From positions 1 to 8,072 of the forward strand of contig JAGGWE010000083.1 of the NCBI GenBank assembly GCA_021157665.1: a stretch of DNA of 8,072 nt. Direction: 5' to 3'. Shown piece by piece: positions 1-6,276 of the stretch. The stretch comes from Sulfurimonas sp. Its GTDB lineage: Bacteria; Campylobacterota; Campylobacteria; Campylobacterales; Sulfurimonadaceae. The position numbers were made by a program, and so were the translations under genes. Position 1 is the first letter of the stretch. The number at the start of each line of letters is the position of its first letter. The notes beneath the pieces are model-generated. The model ran no database searches and was not told the DNA's origin. It saw nothing but the letters and a program-made list of their open reading frames with translations.

Positions 1-11
1 ACTAATAGGTT

Positions 12-184
12 TTATAACTCCTTAGATACAAATTCATAATAATCTTTTTTATTATGAAAATATATCACAACATCTAAATCTACCTTTGATTTTTGAACAT
101 ACTTTTTATCATTAAAAACACTTTCTCTTTCTTTAGTCCACCTACCCCACACCCCAGCAATGGTATTACTACATTGTCTATCAT
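12..184 (-). pseudogene. Macro-domain (ADP-ribose-binding) protein remnant, 5'-truncated and frameshifted
   Basis: Minus-strand reading from about base 184 gives IDNVVIPLLGCGVGGL followed by KKEKVF, which resembles the C-terminal glycine-rich ADP-ribose loop of macro domains (typically I-x-I-P-x-L-G-C-G-x-G-G-L then a helix). This frame stops at TAG (80-82). The next frame continues KVDLDVVIYFHNKKDYYEF and ends at TAA (12-14), as the last strand and helix of a macro domain would. Adding one A to the five-A run at 90-94 (read on the minus strand) restores a single frame through both pieces, so a one-base deletion explains the break. The N-terminal half of the domain is absent: the start of thpR lies where it should be. 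Alternatives are a homopolymer sequencing error, or a different protein read wholly in the second frame (58 codons after a TGA, containing WGRWTKERESVF). Family assignment is by motif only and is moderate. Confidence 0.5.
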
Positions 185-254
185 AAAATCAATTTTATAG
201 CAAAGTAACTTAAAAAAGAGTTTTAAAAGTACTCTAGTGTTATACTTGAGCATT

Positions 255-758
255 ATGAATCGTCTATTTTTGGCTCTAAAAGCCCAGCTGCATGATTATC
301 ACAAACTACAAACAGGCTTTCGAGGAGTTATAAATGGTCGTTGGGTGGCTAAGGAAAATCTACATATAACTGTTTGCTACTTTGGTGATAATTATAGTAT
401 TGATGAACTCTTAGAAAAATTACCGACAGTAGTTGAAAAGGTTGAACCTTTATCCATAAAATCTCTTGGATATTTTGAACACAATAATATCCTTTATGCA
501 AAAGTTCAAAGTAAAAAACTTGAGACGCTTCAAGCCTCCATAAGTGATTCGTTCTTACAAGAAAATACAAAACTGTTTATTCCACATATTACACTTATTA
601 GGATTAAAGATATTCACAATAAAAAAGCCTTTAAGCATATACTCAAAAACTATAAAAATGAAACCATCGGAACAACTGATACAGCAATGGAGCTAATCAA
701 CTCTCATATACATTCAGATGGAGCAAGATATGAGTGTATAAAAAGGTTTGAGTCATGA
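255..758 (+). CDS. thpR: RNA 2',3'-cyclic phosphodiesterase (2'-5' RNA ligase family, ThpR)
   Basis: A 168-residue protein of the 2H phosphoesterase superfamily, which opens 2',3'-cyclic phosphates on RNA ends and can reversibly form 2'-5' linkages on tRNA halves in vitro; a soluble cytosolic enzyme. Both signature H-x-T motifs are visible: HIT at about residues 37-39 (within NLHITVCYFG) and HIT at about 111-113 (within FIPHITLIRI), spaced as in ThpR. Length is near the usual 170-190. I place the start at ATG 255 because MNRLFLALK matches the normal family N-terminus; an in-frame GTG at 237 would add six residues with no family support. There is no strong Shine-Dalgarno, only a weak TTGAG, and a TATACT at 241-246 is so close that a very short leader is possible. 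The stop overlaps the next gene's ATG by four bases (ATGA), so the two are probably co-transcribed. Confidence 0.85.
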   Translation: MNRLFLALKAQLHDYHKLQTGFRGVINGRWVAKENLHITVCYFGDNYSIDELLEKLPTVVEKVEPLSIKSLGYFEHNNILYAKVQSKKLETLQASISDSFLQENTKLFIPHITLIRIKDIHNKKAFKHILKNYKNETIGTTDTAMELINSHIHSDGARYECIKRFES

Positions 759-2371
759 TTATTGATTTTTTATTTGACAATGCCGAGTCTATTTTTCAAG
801 CGATTGGAGGCTTAGGAATCTTCTTACTAGGCATCATTATTTTAACAGATGGCCTGCGTGATTTAGCTGGTGATGCGATGCGTTCAGCACTAATGCGTTT
901 TACACATTCACCATTAAGTGGTGCACTAACTGGTTCCATTACTACAGCAATTTTACAGTCCTCAAGTGCTACAACTGTAGCTGCTGTTGGCTTTGTTGGT
1001 GCAGGATTGATTACTTTTTCTGAATCACTGGGAATAATATTTGGAGCTAATATCGGTACAACAATTACTGGTTGGATTGTCGTATTACTTGGTTTTAAAC
1101 TCCAAATAGTAAATATTATGATGCTTTTTCTGTTTTTTGGAGCACTTCTGCGTCTTTTTGCGAAAAATAGATTGGCAACTTTTGGCTATACTCTAGCAGG
1201 TTTCTCAATTATTTTTATTGGTATCTCAATGATGCAACAAGGTATGGGTACTTTTGCAGAGATTATAACCCCTGAGCAACTTCCACTAGATACATTTACA
1301 GGAAGATTAAAACTGCTTGCATTTGGAATTATTTTTACAACGATAACTCAATCATCAAGTGCTGGTGTAGCTATGACACTAAGTGCACTTTTTGCAGAGG
1401 CTATAAATTTTGAACAGGCTGCTGCGTTAGTTATAGGGATGGATGTTGGGACCACTATTACTGCTGTTCTTGCGACTATAGGACAATCTATTGAGGCAAG
1501 ACGAACAGGCTTTTCTCATGTCATTTATAATATTTTAACTGCCATTGGCGCCATATTTTTAATTACCCCTTTTATAATTATGATGAATAGTTTTTTCCCA
1601 ACTGCACTTACTGAGAATGCAGAGATAAGTCTCGTTACTTTTCACACTACATTTAATCTTTTAGGTCTAATTATTATATTACCATTTACAAACCATTTTT
1701 CCAGATTGATGACCAAGCTAATCCCACAAACACAGCAACTCTACACTAATAAACTAGATACTGTATTACTAGAACAACCTAGCTTAGCATTAACAGCTGT
1801 CCAAAACAGTATCCACACTGAGATAATTGCTTTATTTGAACATATTAACGCTATACTTGGTGATCCTAAAAGTAAACGAGCCGATATTAAACAATTACAA
1901 AATGCTCTAAATAAAACGCATAACTTTATTGATCAGATATCACTTGGTAGTGAGTCAGGGGCTCAGTGGGAAAGACTAGTTGCAATGATTCATACACTTG
2001 ATCACATGCAAAGACTCCATGAAAGATGTGAAGAGGAAGAAGATCGGGCTATAACACTTAAAAATTATAAACACTTCTCTAAAGAACATAAAATTATAAT
2101 CTTAGGTATTAAGTCACTCATACAAGATTTACGCTCAAAAAAATGGCATAAGATGTTTAAACACTCATATAAAACTAAATCATCTATCTATAGACATCTC
2201 AAAGAATATCGAAAGATAATTGTCAAAAAAATTGCACGAGGAGAGATAGATGTTGAAGAAGGTACTGACTATCTGGAAAGTATTAGATGGCTTAAAAGAG
2301 TGAGCTGGCATCTTACGCGTATATCATATCATTATGAGCAGGCTCTGCTTGCAACTGGTAAGCTTCTATAA
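755..2371 (+). CDS. Na+/phosphate cotransporter family protein (NptA/YjbB-like) with PhoU-like C-terminal domain
   Basis: A 538-residue inner-membrane protein of the Na/Pi-cotransporter (SLC34/NptA) family, which moves inorganic phosphate with sodium; E. coli YjbB of this family is linked to phosphate export. The membrane part (about residues 12-315) contains the diagnostic inverted repeat: QSSSATT at 68-74 with GANIGTT at 97-103, then QSSSAGV at 199-205 with GMDVGTT at 228-234, each flanked by hydrophobic helices. The conserved TFHTTFN is at about 295-301. Residues about 340-538 are soluble, charged and helical, like the PhoU-type domain found at the C terminus of bacterial members. Length (about 540) fits that two-part architecture. 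Translation is coupled to thpR through an ATGA overlap, with AAAAGG eight bases upstream of the ATG. Transport direction cannot be told from sequence. Confidence 0.9.
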   Translation: MIIDFLFDNAESIFQAIGGLGIFLLGIIILTDGLRDLAGDAMRSALMRFTHSPLSGALTGSITTAILQSSSATTVAAVGFVGAGLITFSESLGIIFGANIGTTITGWIVVLLGFKLQIVNIMMLFLFFGALLRLFAKNRLATFGYTLAGFSIIFIGISMMQQGMGTFAEIITPEQLPLDTFTGRLKLLAFGIIFTTITQSSSAGVAMTLSALFAEAINFEQAAALVIGMDVGTTITAVLATIGQSIEARRTGFSHVIYNILTAIGAIFLITPFIIMMNSFFPTALTENAEISLVTFHTTFNLLGLIIILPFTNHFSRLMTKLIPQTQQLYTNKLDTVLLEQPSLALTAVQNSIHTEIIALFEHINAILGDPKSKRADIKQLQNALNKTHNFIDQISLGSESGAQWERLVAMIHTLDHMQRLHERCEEEEDRAITLKNYKHFSKEHKIIILGIKSLIQDLRSKKWHKMFKHSYKTKSSIYRHLKEYRKIIVKKIARGEIDVEEGTDYLESIRWLKRVSWHLTRISYHYEQALLATGKLL

Positions 2372-2380
2372 ACTACTAAA

Positions 2381-2401
2381 AGCAGTACTTTTAGTACTGT
2401 T
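2381..2401. terminator. Hairpin between convergent genes, probable bidirectional terminator
   Basis: A perfect 7-bp stem CAGTACT / AGTACTG (2383-2389 with 2393-2399) closes a TTT loop, extended by an outer G-T and A-T pair. It starts nine bases after the transporter stop and lies 53 bases beyond the convergent msr stop. On the minus strand the stem is followed by TTTTAG, a short U tract; on the plus strand the trailing sequence is not T-rich. It is therefore a better terminator for the msr transcript than for the transporter. The stem is short, so efficiency is uncertain. Confidence 0.5.
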
Positions 2402-2453
2402 ATCTAAAAATAGTCTCTCTAAAAATTCAAACTCTGACTTTTTATATTATCTT

Positions 2454-3386
2454 TTAAAATCTTTTTATATATGAATGGCAGTATGGTTTTTTACCTGTTT
2501 TTTTATAATAATCTTGATGATAGTTTTCAGCTTTATAAAAATCTACTACTCCATATATTTTTGTAGCCACTTTTAATCCCTTTTTCTTAAGTATATTTAT
2601 AAGTTCAAAAATAATCTCTTTCTCTTGTTTATTTGAGGTAAAAATTGCAGATAAATACTGTTTACCTATATCTGGCCCTTGCCCATCTACTTGAGTTGAA
2701 TCATGAATCTCAAAAAATAATTTTACTAAACTCTCATAACTAACCTTAGAAGAATCATAATTAACTTCAACTACTTCAATATGTCCACTATCTCCCCTTA
2801 CAACATCCATATATGATGGGTTTTTAAGAGTTCCTCCCATATATCCAGACTTTACACTCTTAACTCCATAGAGCTTCTCAAAATGATATTCAACGCCCCA
2901 AAAACAACCACCTGCGAAATAAGCCTTACTCTCTTTGGCACCCCAAGAGTATTTGTCACTTCGTTCGGGCATATGTGGATTTTTTTTAAAATTTAAAGAG
3001 ATTGAATTTACACAATGTCTTATATTTTTATCTGTTAATCCCTCCCCCTTAAAAACATGTCCTAAGTGTCCTCCACATCTAGCACATACTATCTCTACTC
3101 TTCTACCATCTGCATCGGGAACTCTTTTTATCGCACCTTTTATCTCATCATCAAAACTAGGCCAACCACAACCACTATCAAACTTTGAACTAGAGTTATA
3201 AAGTGGGGCATCACACTGTTTACAAGTATAAACTCCATTTTCATTAAATTTATAATATTTACCAGTAAAAGCTTTTTGCGTCCCTTTATTTACTATAACT
3301 CTTGTTTCATCTATTGTTAAAGTGTTTAATTCTTTTGCATTTAGAACTATAAAAAGCATTAAAATACTTATAATATAAATTTTCAT
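2454..3386 (-). CDS. msrBA: Secreted bifunctional methionine sulfoxide reductase, MsrB-MsrA fusion
   Basis: A 310-residue fusion that repairs oxidised methionines: MsrB reduces Met-R-sulfoxide and MsrA reduces Met-S-sulfoxide. Residues 1-17 are a signal peptide (hydrophobic IISILMLFIVL, likely cut after LNA), so it should act in the periplasm. MsrB (about 30-135) has two zinc-binding pairs, CKQC (55-58) and CARC (101-104), the SGCGWP loop, and the catalytic cysteine in RHCVNSISLNF (Cys125; usual form RYCVNS). MsrA (about 154-300) has the catalytic GCFWG (Cys161), the GYMGG loop and a C-terminal Cys (about 303, in KPYCHSY) that could be a resolving cysteine. The start is ATG 3386 rather than the GTG one codon upstream, because AGGAG (3394-3398) sits seven bases before the ATG. 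Reductant supply is not encoded nearby. The promoter region carries a mobile-element-like insertion. Confidence 0.95.
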   Translation of the reverse strand: MKIYIISILMLFIVLNAKELNTLTIDETRVIVNKGTQKAFTGKYYKFNENGVYTCKQCDAPLYNSSSKFDSGCGWPSFDDEIKGAIKRVPDADGRRVEIVCARCGGHLGHVFKGEGLTDKNIRHCVNSISLNFKKNPHMPERSDKYSWGAKESKAYFAGGCFWGVEYHFEKLYGVKSVKSGYMGGTLKNPSYMDVVRGDSGHIEVVEVNYDSSKVSYESLVKLFFEIHDSTQVDGQGPDIGKQYLSAIFTSNKQEKEIIFELINILKKKGLKVATKIYGVVDFYKAENYHQDYYKKTGKKPYCHSYIKRF

Positions 3387-3393
3387 CACATAT

Positions 3394-3436
3394 CTCCTAT
3401 AAAAAAGAATTATACAAGCACAGCTGATTCATACAA
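3394..3436 (-). promoter_or_regulatory. msrBA promoter (-10, RBS), reshaped by inserted element
   Basis: On the minus strand TATAAT (bases 3409-3414) lies just upstream of AGGAG (3394-3398) and the msrBA ATG, giving a leader of about 16-20 bases. This -10 sits inside the left 10-bp direct repeat that borders the inverted-repeat element, so everything further upstream belongs to the element. A weak -35 candidate TTGTAT (3431-3436) lies 16 bases upstream, inside the element's terminal repeat. Confidence 0.5.
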
Positions 3437-3551
3437 GTAATTATCTTAAAGCATATAGGAACCGATGGCTTGCCTTCGGCAGAGATATACAGAACAAAAG
3501 CACAAAGCGAAGGCAAGCCATCGCATCCATATTTTGTATGAATCAGCCGTG
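3419..3551. mobile_element. 133-bp MITE-like element with 18-bp terminal inverted repeats and 10-bp target duplication
   Basis: The termini 3419-3436 (CACAGCTGATTCATACAA) and 3534-3551 (its reverse complement, CACGGCTGATTCATACAA, with one mismatch) are inverted repeats. Directly outside them, with no gap, the same 10 bases ATTATACAAG occur at 3409-3418 and 3552-3561; the identity ends exactly at the repeat boundaries on both sides, as a target-site duplication would. The interior contains no plausible gene and includes a second inverted pair (3463-3478 with 3508-3523). This is the layout of a non-autonomous miniature transposable element. I cannot assign a transposase family; the end sequence and 10-bp duplication would have to be matched to a full insertion sequence elsewhere in the genome. 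Confidence 0.7.
3462..3524. repeat. Inner inverted repeat pair, REP/REPIN-like
   Basis: CGATGGCTTGCCTTCG at 3463-3478 is repeated in perfect inverted orientation at 3508-3523 (16 of 16), separated by 29 bases. Each arm is also an imperfect palindrome in itself: CCGA-t-GGC-tt-GCC-t-TCGG at 3462-3479 and GCGA-a-GGC-aa-GCC-a-TCGC at 3507-3524. The outermost pair of each small hairpin is C-G on the left and G-C on the right, so pairing is kept while the bases differ. Two inverted, individually folding palindromes resemble REP sequences arranged as a REPIN. The arms are GC-rich compared with the surrounding DNA. Confidence 0.6.
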
Positions 3552-3592
3552 ATTATACAAGACTAAAACTAAACAAAAGAGAAATTTTTTTG

Positions 3593-3612
3593 TATAATGT
3601 CAAAAATAAAGG
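3593..3612 (+). promoter_or_regulatory. Promoter and RBS of the beta-propeller gene
   Basis: TATAAT at 3593-3598 follows a run of T residues (3585-3591), the usual form of a housekeeping promoter in Campylobacterota, where a conserved -35 is often lacking. AAAGG (3608-3612) lies six bases before the TTG start at 3619. The leader would be only about 15 bases. It lies outside the MITE-like element, 32 bases beyond its right direct repeat. Confidence 0.5.
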
Positions 3613-3618
3613 TTATTA

Positions 3619-4566
3619 TTGTTTAAACTCATATTATTTACCTCATTATTATCTTATCTACTTTTAGCAAAAGAGATTACTTCTACGGCAACTTTTTACT
3701 CAGTAGGATATGTAAATACTTTTGTAGTTGATAAAGACAAACTTTATGTTGGAAATAATGCTGGTACAGTAGATATTTTTGATATAAAAACTCAAAAAAT
3801 TATAAACCAAATCATGCTCCCTCCTTTAGTTACTCAACGAAATAAACTTGTTCCACAAAAAGTGATTAGTGTTGATTATTTAAATGAAAAGATACTCATC
3901 GTTAGTATTGGCAAAAACTCTTTTAGAAATGTATGGATATACAAAAATAATGAGCTTAAACGAATTGTTAATGAAACAAAAAAATTAACTATAAAAAAAG
4001 CCCTATATATTAATGATGATAGAATTTTATTTGGAACTTTTGGCTCTGAGGTGATTTTACATGATACTTCGGAGAACTATAATATTTATAAAAGTCATAT
4101 CTCACAAAGTGCTATGGGTGGGATAATTCTAAATGAAGACAAGACAAAAATGATAACTTCTTATGAGAGTGGAAAGGTAAATATAATAGATGTTGCCACC
4201 TCTAAAATTTTAAGCACTTATGACTCACAAAATGTTGATAATATCTACGATGTAGCTTACAATAACGGTGTACTAATAACAGCTGGACAAGATAGAAGAG
4301 TCGCCATTTATAAAGATGGAGAAAAAGATTTTCATATAAAAAGTCACTTTCCAGTTTATTCAGTAGGCTTAAGTCCAAGTGGAAAAACAGGAGCATATTC
4401 AAGTGGAGACGAGCAAAATATCCAAATCTTTAATACAAAAACAAAAGCACTCGGAGATATTTTAGTAGGACATACCAGCAGACTAACTCAAATCTGGTTT
4501 AAAAATGAAAAAGAGCTATATAGTATCGGAAATAGATATGAGATTTACTACTGGAAATTAGACTAA
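3619..4566 (+). CDS. Secreted seven-bladed WD40-like beta-propeller protein (NapL-like)
   Basis: A 315-residue protein with an N-terminal signal peptide (about residues 1-17, LILFTSLLSYLLLA then KE), so likely periplasmic. The rest reads as seven WD40-like blades starting near residues 32, 82, 127, 167, 209, 246 and 289, each with a hydrophobic strand, a central I/Y-x-x-G-type turn and a closing strand such as VDIFD, VNIID, IQIFN or YYWKLD. Seven units would close one propeller with no other domain. Such proteins are scaffolds without catalytic residues. In Campylobacterota, NapL of the periplasmic nitrate reductase cluster is a secreted protein of similar size and fold; this one has no nap genes next to it, so NapL is only a possible relative. 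The start is TTG 3619, chosen for the signal peptide and the upstream AAAGG. Its stop codon overlaps the convergent yaiI stop. Confidence 0.6.
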   Translation: MFKLILFTSLLSYLLLAKEITSTATFYSVGYVNTFVVDKDKLYVGNNAGTVDIFDIKTQKIINQIMLPPLVTQRNKLVPQKVISVDYLNEKILIVSIGKNSFRNVWIYKNNELKRIVNETKKLTIKKALYINDDRILFGTFGSEVILHDTSENYNIYKSHISQSAMGGIILNEDKTKMITSYESGKVNIIDVATSKILSTYDSQNVDNIYDVAYNNGVLITAGQDRRVAIYKDGEKDFHIKSHFPVYSVGLSPSGKTGAYSSGDEQNIQIFNTKTKALGDILVGHTSRLTQIWFKNEKELYSIGNRYEIYYWKLD

Positions 4567-5018
4567 TTTTTACAATACTTTGATAAAAAAGCATTTAACT
4601 GATTTGCAAATTCATGAGCATCTTTTACTCCAAATGGTTTTGGTCCTCGTGTCACTTCACCACTCTCTCTAATCTTTTCCATCAAGTCTCTCATCGCTAA
4701 ATATTGCTTGATATTATCAACACTGTAAAGCTCACCTCGATGATCTATGGCATGTGCATTTTTAGTTATAACTCTATCTGCTAAAGGAATATCAGCAGTA
4801 ATCACTAAATCACCCTCCTCTACCATCTCTACTATCTTATGGTCAGCCTCATCAGCTCCAGCATCTACAATCATATAAGTGATTAAATCACTTTTACCTA
4901 TACTTACTTTTTTATTGGCTACTACAAAAGTTTCTAATTTTAGTCGCTCTATTGAACGAAATAAAATTGGCTTTAATAGATTTGGAAAAGCATCAGCATC
5001 TACATATATTTTAAGCAT
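4563..5018 (-). CDS. yaiI: YaiI/YqxD family protein (DUF188, PIN/NYN-like nuclease fold)
   Basis: A 151-residue cytosolic protein closely matching the E. coli YaiI/B. subtilis YqxD family, whose fold is related to PIN/NYN nucleases; no substrate is established. Family blocks seen: YVDADAFPN at 5-13 (acidic Asp7 and Asp9), GADEADHKIV at 54-63, GDLVITADIPLADRVI at 69-84, HRGELY at 93-98 and MRDLMEKIRESG at 109-120. Position 11 is Phe where most members have Cys (DADACP), a small departure. The start ATG overlaps the end of the GIY-YIG gene by eight bases (5011-5018), so the pair is a translationally coupled operon. The TAG stop overlaps the stop of the convergent propeller gene by four bases, leaving no room for a terminator between them. 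Confidence 0.9.
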   Translation of the reverse strand: MLKIYVDADAFPNLLKPILFRSIERLKLETFVVANKKVSIGKSDLITYMIVDAGADEADHKIVEMVEEGDLVITADIPLADRVITKNAHAIDHRGELYSVDNIKQYLAMRDLMEKIRESGEVTRGPKPFGVKDAHEFANQLNAFLSKYCKN

Positions 5019-5256
5019 CTATCAACCTTAACTTATCTTCTCTTTTTAATTGTTTTATCTCATATTCTCGTTTACAAGCAAAACTTCTGTTTTGTGACTC
5101 TTCAGAATAAACTAACTTAACAGGTCGTCTAACTTTTGTATATTTCGCACCTTTATCAGAGGTATTATGCTCATCCAAACGACGATTTATATCTGTTGTG
5201 ATACCAGTGTAAAGAGTATCATCAAAACATTTTAAAATATATACAAAATATGACAT
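5011..5256 (-). CDS. GIY-YIG domain protein (YhbQ/URI-type small endonuclease)
   Basis: An 81-residue stand-alone GIY-YIG domain. The signature is YFVYILKC (3-10, the GIY part) and LYTGITTDINRRLDEHN (15-31, the YIG part with conserved Arg and His30); ACKREYEIK (60-68) carries the conserved glutamate (probably Glu64) expected to bind the metal. Length matches the 80-100 residue YhbQ-type family, which are DNA-acting nucleases thought to help in DNA repair; physiological targets are unclear. I place the start at ATG 5256, seven bases after GGAG, instead of a TTG two codons upstream. First gene of a two-gene unit with yaiI. It is divergent from the 5'-nucleotidase gene with about 55 bases between starts. 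Confidence 0.88.
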   Translation of the reverse strand: MSYFVYILKCFDDTLYTGITTDINRRLDEHNTSDKGAKYTKVRRPVKLVYSEESQNRSFACKREYEIKQLKREDKLRLIDA

Positions 5257-5281
5257 CTGCAAACTCCATTAAAATAATTCT

Positions 5282-5305
5282 ACTATAATATGCTTATAAA
5301 AAGGA
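5282..5305. promoter_or_regulatory. Divergent promoters with overlapping -10 boxes
   Basis: In the 55-base gap between the divergent starts, TATAAT (5284-5289, plus strand) sits 22 bases before the TTG start at 5312, with AAGGA (5301-5305) as ribosome site. On the minus strand TATAGT (5282-5287) shares four bases with it and is 25 bases before the GIY-YIG ATG. The two polymerases could not occupy the site together. No -35 is convincing for either direction. Confidence 0.45.
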
Positions 5306-5311
5306 TATATT

Positions 5312-6259
5312 TTGGCATTAAACTTAGAAAATACACTTGTTATTGGTATCTCGGCTACAGCTTTATTTGACTTATCTGAGGCAGATGAATTATTTAAAAA
5401 AGAGTACAAAAATCATCCAGATAAAGCTATTGAGATATATAGAGAATATATGCTTAAAAATGAAAATACTATACTTAATGAAGGGATTGGATTTAGTTTT
5501 ATCAAAGCACTTCTTGATTTAAACAGGTATCAACAAGAGAGCGATACTCCTCTTGTTGAAGTTGTTGTTATGTCAAGAAACTCTCCAGATACTGGAGTAA
5601 GAGTTTTAAATACGATTAGAAAACTAAACCTAAATATAACTCGTTCAGCCTTTACAGCTGGTGAATCTTCTGCTGATTATATTGAAGCTTTTGATGTTGA
5701 CCTTTTTCTTACAACAAATGAAAATGATGCTCAAAAAGTTATAGACTCTATGGCATGTGCATCTGCTGTTCTCTCAACTCCTCCAGAGTATAAATGTGAA
5801 GTAAAAGATGGACAAGTTAGAATCGCTCTTGATGGTGATGCTGTTATTTTTGATGAAAGTAGTGAGATTGTTTATAAAGAAAATGGACTAAAAGCTTTTC
5901 ATAAAAATGAAGATGAATCTCAAAATATTCCGATGAATGAAGGTCCTTTTGCATCATTTTTAAAAAAACTTGCAAAACTACAAGAGAGACTTCCTATGAA
6001 AACAGAATACTCACCTGTTAGAGTTGCAATCGTAACAGCAAGAAATGCACCATCTGATTTGCGTGTTATAAAAACACTTAGACACTGGGGTGTCTATGTA
6101 GATGAAGCATTTTTTCTAGGTGGAATTGATAAAAGCAAAATCCTGAAATCATTTAAAGCACATATTTTTTTTGATGATCAGGATGTGCATCTTAAAACAT
6201 CATCCTTAGTTGTTCCATCTGGTAAAGTTTTATATCCATCGAAGTCTAAACTAAAATAA
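5312..6259 (+). CDS. 5'-nucleotidase, cytosolic type I family (NT5C1-like)
   Basis: A 315-residue protein of the cytosolic 5'-nucleotidase I family (the domain of mammalian NT5C1A/B), which hydrolyses nucleoside 5'-monophosphates, especially AMP, and has a HAD-like fold. Blocks that match the family: LVIGISATALFDL (9-21), VVVMSRNSPDTGVRV (84-98), ALDGDAVIFDESSE (172-185, acidic cluster), AIVTARNAPSDLRVIKTLR (239-257), VDEAFFLGG (263-271) and HIFFDDQ (284-290). Length is close to the bacterial members (about 300). The start is TTG at 5312, the only start giving the conserved N-terminus, with AAGGA six bases upstream. Its likely role is nucleotide salvage or turnover. It stands alone on its strand and is convergent with a small minus-strand gene only 17 bases away, with no evident terminator in that gap. 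Confidence 0.88.
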   Translation: MALNLENTLVIGISATALFDLSEADELFKKEYKNHPDKAIEIYREYMLKNENTILNEGIGFSFIKALLDLNRYQQESDTPLVEVVVMSRNSPDTGVRVLNTIRKLNLNITRSAFTAGESSADYIEAFDVDLFLTTNENDAQKVIDSMACASAVLSTPPEYKCEVKDGQVRIALDGDAVIFDESSEIVYKENGLKAFHKNEDESQNIPMNEGPFASFLKKLAKLQERLPMKTEYSPVRVAIVTARNAPSDLRVIKTLRHWGVYVDEAFFLGGIDKSKILKSFKAHIFFDDQDVHLKTSSLVVPSGKVLYPSKSKLK

Positions 6260-6276
6260 AGTTCTCTCGTTACAAT

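Noticed and set aside
237..254. GTG start six codons upstream for thpR
   Set aside because: The added residues have no family support, and ATG 255 gives the usual MNRLFLAL start.
2935..3201. 88-codon plus-strand open frame opposite msrBA
   Set aside because: It mirrors the conserved MsrB domain on the other strand and has no family features or ribosome site.
3419..3551. Simple rho-independent terminator pair between divergent genes
   Set aside because: Both neighbouring genes are transcribed away from this gap, no U tracts follow the arms, and flanking 10-bp direct repeats fit transposition better.
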